From the NCBI GenBank assembly GCA_018222805.1, contig JAAEZQ010000024.1:1-47074 (forward strand): a stretch of 47,074 bases of DNA, in the 5' to 3' direction. The position numbers and the translations under genes are program-made. Under the pieces are notes generated by a model. The model was not told the DNA's origin and searched no databases. It saw only the letters and a program-made list of their open reading frames with translations. Positions within the stretch are counted from its first letter, which is position 1. Each line of letters opens with the position of its first letter. Below are positions 44,092 through 47,074 of this stretch, piece after piece. The stretch comes from Vibrionaceae bacterium. Lineage in GTDB: Bacteria > Pseudomonadota > Gammaproteobacteria > Enterobacterales > Vibrionaceae.

Positions 44092-44535
44092 TTAAGCCAA
44101 TTTAGCGCGAACTAAACCGCTTACTTTACCCATATCTGCACGCCCTTGAATTTGCGGTTTCAAAACGCCCATTACTTTACCCATGTCTTGCATGCCAGCT
44201 GCACCAGATTCTGCAATCGCGTTCTCGATAAGAGTCGCAACTTCATCGTCTGTCAGTGGTTGAGGCATAAAGTCCTCAAGAACCGTAATTTCTGCTTGCT
44301 CCGCATCAGCAAGATCTTGACGACCCGCTGCTTCGTACTGCGTAACAGAGTCGCGACGTTGTTTAACCATCTTAGTCAATACCGCAATAATGTCGTCGTC
44401 GTTCAGAGTAATCTGTTCGTCAACTTCACGTTGCTTAATTGCTGCTAAGGCTAAACGAATAGTACCAAGGCGCAATTTGTCCTTGGCTTTCATCGCTAAT
44501 TTTTGCTCTTCTTTGAGTTGATCAATCAGAGCCAT
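44092..44535 (-). CDS. yqeY: GatB/YqeY domain protein
   Basis: 147 residues, the full length of the stand-alone YqeY family, which resembles the tail domain of GatB that contacts tRNA. Conserved pieces are LKEEQKLAMKAKDKLRLGTIRLALAAIKQREVDE, VKQRRDSVTQYEAAGRQDLADAEQAEI, VLEDFMPQPL and the GKVMGVLKPQIQGRADMGKVS end. The role is unclear; it is placed between rpsU and dnaG in vibrios. 28 bp downstream of rpsU, one transcript. Confidence 0.92.
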   Translation of the reverse strand: MALIDQLKEEQKLAMKAKDKLRLGTIRLALAAIKQREVDEQITLNDDDIIAVLTKMVKQRRDSVTQYEAAGRQDLADAEQAEITVLEDFMPQPLTDDEVATLIENAIAESGAAGMQDMGKVMGVLKPQIQGRADMGKVSGLVRAKLA

Positions 44536-44563
44536 AACTAAATTCCTCTACGGAGCTCAGTTA

Positions 44564-44779
44564 TTAGTACAGGCGAACGCGACGAGCGTTTTCGCGAGCT
44601 AGCTTCTTAGCGTGACGCTTTTGAGCTGCTGCTTTAGCGCGTTTGCGAACTGTAGTTGGTTTTTCGTAGTGCTCACGACGACGCACTTCAGAAAGGATAC
44701 CTGCTTTTTCGCAAGAGCGCTTAAAACGACGTAGAGCAACGTCGAACGGTTCGTTTTCACGTACTTTAACTACTGGCAT
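44564..44779 (-). CDS. rpsU: 30S ribosomal protein S21
   Basis: 71 residues. [24 protein letters not shown] and the very basic [27 protein letters not shown] tail are diagnostic for bS21, which sits near the anti-Shine-Dalgarno helix in initiation. First gene of the operon with yqeY, dnaG and rpoD. Confidence 0.98.
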
Positions 44780-44823
44780 ATGCCTTTCACCTCAGGGGTT
44801 ATTCGTTAACGCTGGCATTCAAC

Positions 44824-44848
44824 AGACCAAATCACAATTGTTTGGTCT
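44824..44848 (-). promoter_or_regulatory. perfect hairpin in the rpsU leader region
   Basis: AGACCAAA and TTTGGTCT form a perfect 8-bp inverted repeat with a 9-nt centre, 45 bp upstream of the rpsU start. It may be an operator or an mRNA leader hairpin. The 230-bp rpsU/tsaD gap should hold divergent promoters; I could not fix them. Confidence 0.35.
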
Positions 44849-45009
44849 CTTACCAGCTTGATCAAAAATGGTGCGGAATTTTAATCCGATCACAACTACT
44901 TTGTAAAGCCTTTTGTCGATTATTGTCTGTACAAAATTTGTTTGCAGCACCAAGGCAAGGTAATATGACGCCCAAATTTCCTCTATATAGAAAGCATACT
45001 GAGATAACC

Positions 45010-46026
45010 ATGCGCATTATTGGTATTGAAACCTCTTGTGACGAGACTGGCATCGCGATTTATGACGATGAAAAGGGTTTATTGTCACACAAGCTTTACA
45101 GCCAAGTAAAACTTCACGCAGATTATGGTGGTGTGGTGCCTGAGTTGGCTTCACGTGACCATGTGAAGAAAACCATTCCTCTTATTAAAGAGGCATTAAA
45201 AGAAGCCAACCTGACTTCAAAAGACATTGATGGTGTGGCTTACACCGCAGGTCCAGGTTTGGTTGGGGCATTACTGGTTGGCGCAACCATTGGTCGCAGT
45301 ATCGCTTACGCTTGGGGTGTGCCTGCGGTGCCTGTTCATCATATGGAAGGCCACTTACTGGCGCCAATGCTGGAAGACAACCCACCACCGTTCCCGTTTG
45401 TAGCGGTATTGGTGTCTGGTGGTCACTCTATGATGGTGGAAGTGAAAGGCATTGGTGAGTACCAAATTCTTGGTGAATCGATTGATGATGCGGCCGGTGA
45501 AGCCTTTGATAAAACCGCGAAGTTGATGGGGTTGGATTACCCTGGTGGTCCGCTGCTATCAAAGTTGGCTGAAAAAGGCACGCCGGGCCGCTTTAAATTC
45601 CCACGTCCAATGACAGATCGCCCGGGTCTCGACATGAGCTTCTCAGGTCTGAAGACATTTACGGCGAATACTATTGCGGCCAATGGCGATGATGAACAGA
45701 CTCGCGCAGATATTGCGCTGGCGTTTGAAGAGGCGGTCTGTGCGACGTTGGCGATCAAGTGTAAGCGAGCTCTGGATCAGACTGGTATGAAGCGTATTGT
45801 TATTGCTGGTGGTGTGAGTGCCAACCGTCGCCTACGTGCTGAACTGGAAAAACTGGCTAAGAAAGTCGGTGGTGAAGTTTACTACCCACGTACAGAGTTT
45901 TGTACCGACAATGGCGCGATGATTGCCTATGCTGGCATGCAACGTCTGAAAAATGGTGAAGTATCGGATATGTCAGTCGAAGCTCGACCTCGTTGGCCGA
46001 TCGATCAATTAACGCCGATTGCGTAA
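45010..46026 (+). CDS. tsaD: tRNA N6-adenosine threonylcarbamoyltransferase
   Basis: 338 residues. Transfers the threonylcarbamoyl group to A37 of ANN-decoding tRNAs, with TsaB and TsaE. Characteristic pieces are [38 protein letters not shown], the metal-binding [63 protein letters not shown] and [13 protein letters not shown]. The start at 45010 gives the family terminus; the open frame upstream to 44842 lies in the promoter gap. Confidence 0.98.
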   Translation: MRIIGIETSCDETGIAIYDDEKGLLSHKLYSQVKLHADYGGVVPELASRDHVKKTIPLIKEALKEANLTSKDIDGVAYTAGPGLVGALLVGATIGRSIAYAWGVPAVPVHHMEGHLLAPMLEDNPPPFPFVAVLVSGGHSMMVEVKGIGEYQILGESIDDAAGEAFDKTAKLMGLDYPGGPLLSKLAEKGTPGRFKFPRPMTDRPGLDMSFSGLKTFTANTIAANGDDEQTRADIALAFEEAVCATLAIKCKRALDQTGMKRIVIAGGVSANRRLRAELEKLAKKVGGEVYYPRTEFCTDNGAMIAYAGMQRLKNGEVSDMSVEARPRWPIDQLTPIA

Positions 46027-46043
46027 GCGTATTTATCTTGTAC

Positions 46044-46074
46044 AGGCCTCTATTAATAGAGGCCTTTGTTTTTG
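46044..46074 (+). terminator. intrinsic terminator of tsaD
   Basis: A 10-bp stem AGGCCTCTAT / ATAGAGGCCT with 2 nt between, then TTGTTTTTG. Confidence 0.8.
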
Positions 46075-46177
46075 ATAACAAGAGCACATCAATAGCAGGT
46101 GGTTGTATTCCACAATAACCTCGGGATGCTTGGTTCATTGACAACATCGGATAGAAAAAGAAGTAATGGATATCGCA

Positions 46178-46993
46178 ATGAATAAATTTGAAATTGAAGG
46201 TCAGCAGCTTGCCTACCTAGATAAAGGTGAAGGGCCAGTACTGCTGTTTGGTCACAGCTATTTGTGGGATAGCCAAATGTGGGCACCGCAGGTTGAAGTT
46301 CTGAGCCAGTTTTATCGCTGTATCGTGCCTGACTTATGGGCGCACGGTGAGTCAGATATTGCGCCTGCATCGACTCGTTCGCTTGTCGATTATGCGCAAC
46401 AAATGTTGGCGTTAATGGATCATCTGCAAATAGAAGAGTTTTCTATTATTGGTTTATCTGTTGGCGGCATGTGGGGAGCGGAGCTGACTGTTCAAGCGCC
46501 GCAACGCGTGAAGTCTTTGGTACTGATGGATACTTTTATTGGCTGGGAACCAGAAGTAACACACAAGAAGTACTTTGCGATGCTCGATACCATCAATCAA
46601 GTCCAATCGGTACCTGAACCTATTGTTGAAGCGGTTGCACCACTTTTCTTTGCCAATAATGTAGAGCAAGAGAACCCAGAACTAATAGCATCATTTAAGA
46701 AAAGCTTACTAGCACTACAAGGTGAGCGTGCCGTTGAAGTGGCGCGAATTGGTCGTATGGTCTTCGGTCGACGTGATGTGATTGAAGATTCGGAGAAGTT
46801 TGCATTGCCTACGTTAATTGCAGTCGGCCGTGAAGATAAGCCTCGTCCGGTTTTCGAATCTTATTTGATGAATGATTGCATCACAGGCAGTGAACTGGTT
46901 GAGATCCCAGAAGCGGGTCATATTAGTTCTCTTGAGCAGCCAGAGTTCGTCAATCAGATGTTGTTGAACTTTTTAAATAAAGTTTACTCTTAA
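46178..46993 (+). CDS. alpha/beta-fold hydrolase
   Basis: 271 residues from the ATG at 46178, or 275 from an ATG 12 nt upstream; neither is clearly better. Standard alpha/beta hydrolase order: oxyanion strand VLLFGHSYLWDSQMW, the nucleophile elbow GLSVGGMW, an Asp in AVGREDKPRP and the late His in EAGHISSLEQPEFVNQML. No lid or signal peptide; likely a cytosolic esterase or carboxylesterase. The substrate cannot be named. Monocistronic with its own terminator, 150 bp after tsaD. Confidence 0.88.
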   Translation: MNKFEIEGQQLAYLDKGEGPVLLFGHSYLWDSQMWAPQVEVLSQFYRCIVPDLWAHGESDIAPASTRSLVDYAQQMLALMDHLQIEEFSIIGLSVGGMWGAELTVQAPQRVKSLVLMDTFIGWEPEVTHKKYFAMLDTINQVQSVPEPIVEAVAPLFFANNVEQENPELIASFKKSLLALQGERAVEVARIGRMVFGRRDVIEDSEKFALPTLIAVGREDKPRPVFESYLMNDCITGSELVEIPEAGHISSLEQPEFVNQMLLNFLNKVYS

Positions 46994-47007
46994 AGCTGCA
47001 CTAAACA

Positions 47008-47035
47008 GAAACTCGGCATTATGCCGAGTTTTTTT
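47008..47035 (+). terminator. intrinsic terminator of the hydrolase gene
   Basis: AAACTCGGCA pairs with TGCCGAGTTT around a short TT-containing loop, followed by a T-run. Bases after it hold no gene. Confidence 0.8.
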
Positions 47036-47074
47036 CTGTCAGATTCTTTTGGCCAATTTTAGGCTCTTCGCCGG

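Overview
The window is chromosomal DNA from a marine gammaproteobacterium, almost certainly a Vibrio of the Harveyi group (V. parahaemolyticus/alginolyticus type). The evidence is the gene set and order: pykF, a DeoR regulator next to glmS, a mtlA-mtlD-mtlR mannitol operon with a CRP-rich leader, an OlsF-like acyltransferase, and the rpsU-yqeY-dnaG-rpoD block facing tsaD, with a CAU-anticodon isoleucine tRNA beside rpoD. From memory, the same junction next to rpoD carries island VPaI-1 in V. parahaemolyticus; this was not checked.

Layout. 1-9.5 kb is core metabolism: pyruvate kinase (-), DeoR regulator and glucosamine-6-phosphate synthase (+), and the mannitol operon (-). 9.5-12.6 kb holds an ornithine-lipid type bifunctional acyltransferase and a DUF4382 lipoprotein. 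12.9-14.7 kb is a clearly AT-richer patch with an EAL-domain protein and an AraC regulator. 15.0-17.9 kb has a small membrane protein, a MetQ-like lipoprotein behind two MetJ-like boxes, and an orphan flagellin behind a sigma-28-like promoter.

18.1-40.0 kb is a compound island built on the 3' end of the tRNA-Ile(CAU) gene (intact copy at 39992-40067, minus strand). Three further 45-48 nt copies of the tRNA 3' part lie at 18148, 20331 (inverted) and 26655. Unit B (20331-26702) is flanked by about 0.9 kb inverted repeats, each with a tRNA 3' fragment and hairpin at its outer end. It carries a DGQHR (DndB-like) protein with an unknown partner, a tyrosine recombinase with a small upstream gene, and two small membrane or exported proteins. 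To its left, 18.1-20.3 kb is a decayed zone. Unit A (26655-39991) looks like an integrative mobilizable element: tyrosine integrase, AlpA-like regulator, a probable oriT, and an R388-like trwA-trwB-trwC set without mating-pair genes. Its other half is a minus-strand set resembling anti-phage defence: EVE-like/HNH nuclease, MazG-like pyrophosphohydrolase, PUA-like protein, coiled-coil membrane protein and a PD-(D/E)XK protein. Matching pairs of AACTACACCC repeats sit near both ends of unit A.

40.0-47.07 kb returns to core genes: rpoD, dnaG, yqeY and rpsU (all -), then tsaD and an alpha/beta hydrolase (+). The most novel-looking items are the cargo set of unit A, the inverted-repeat architecture of unit B with its DGQHR gene pair, and the predicted oriT.
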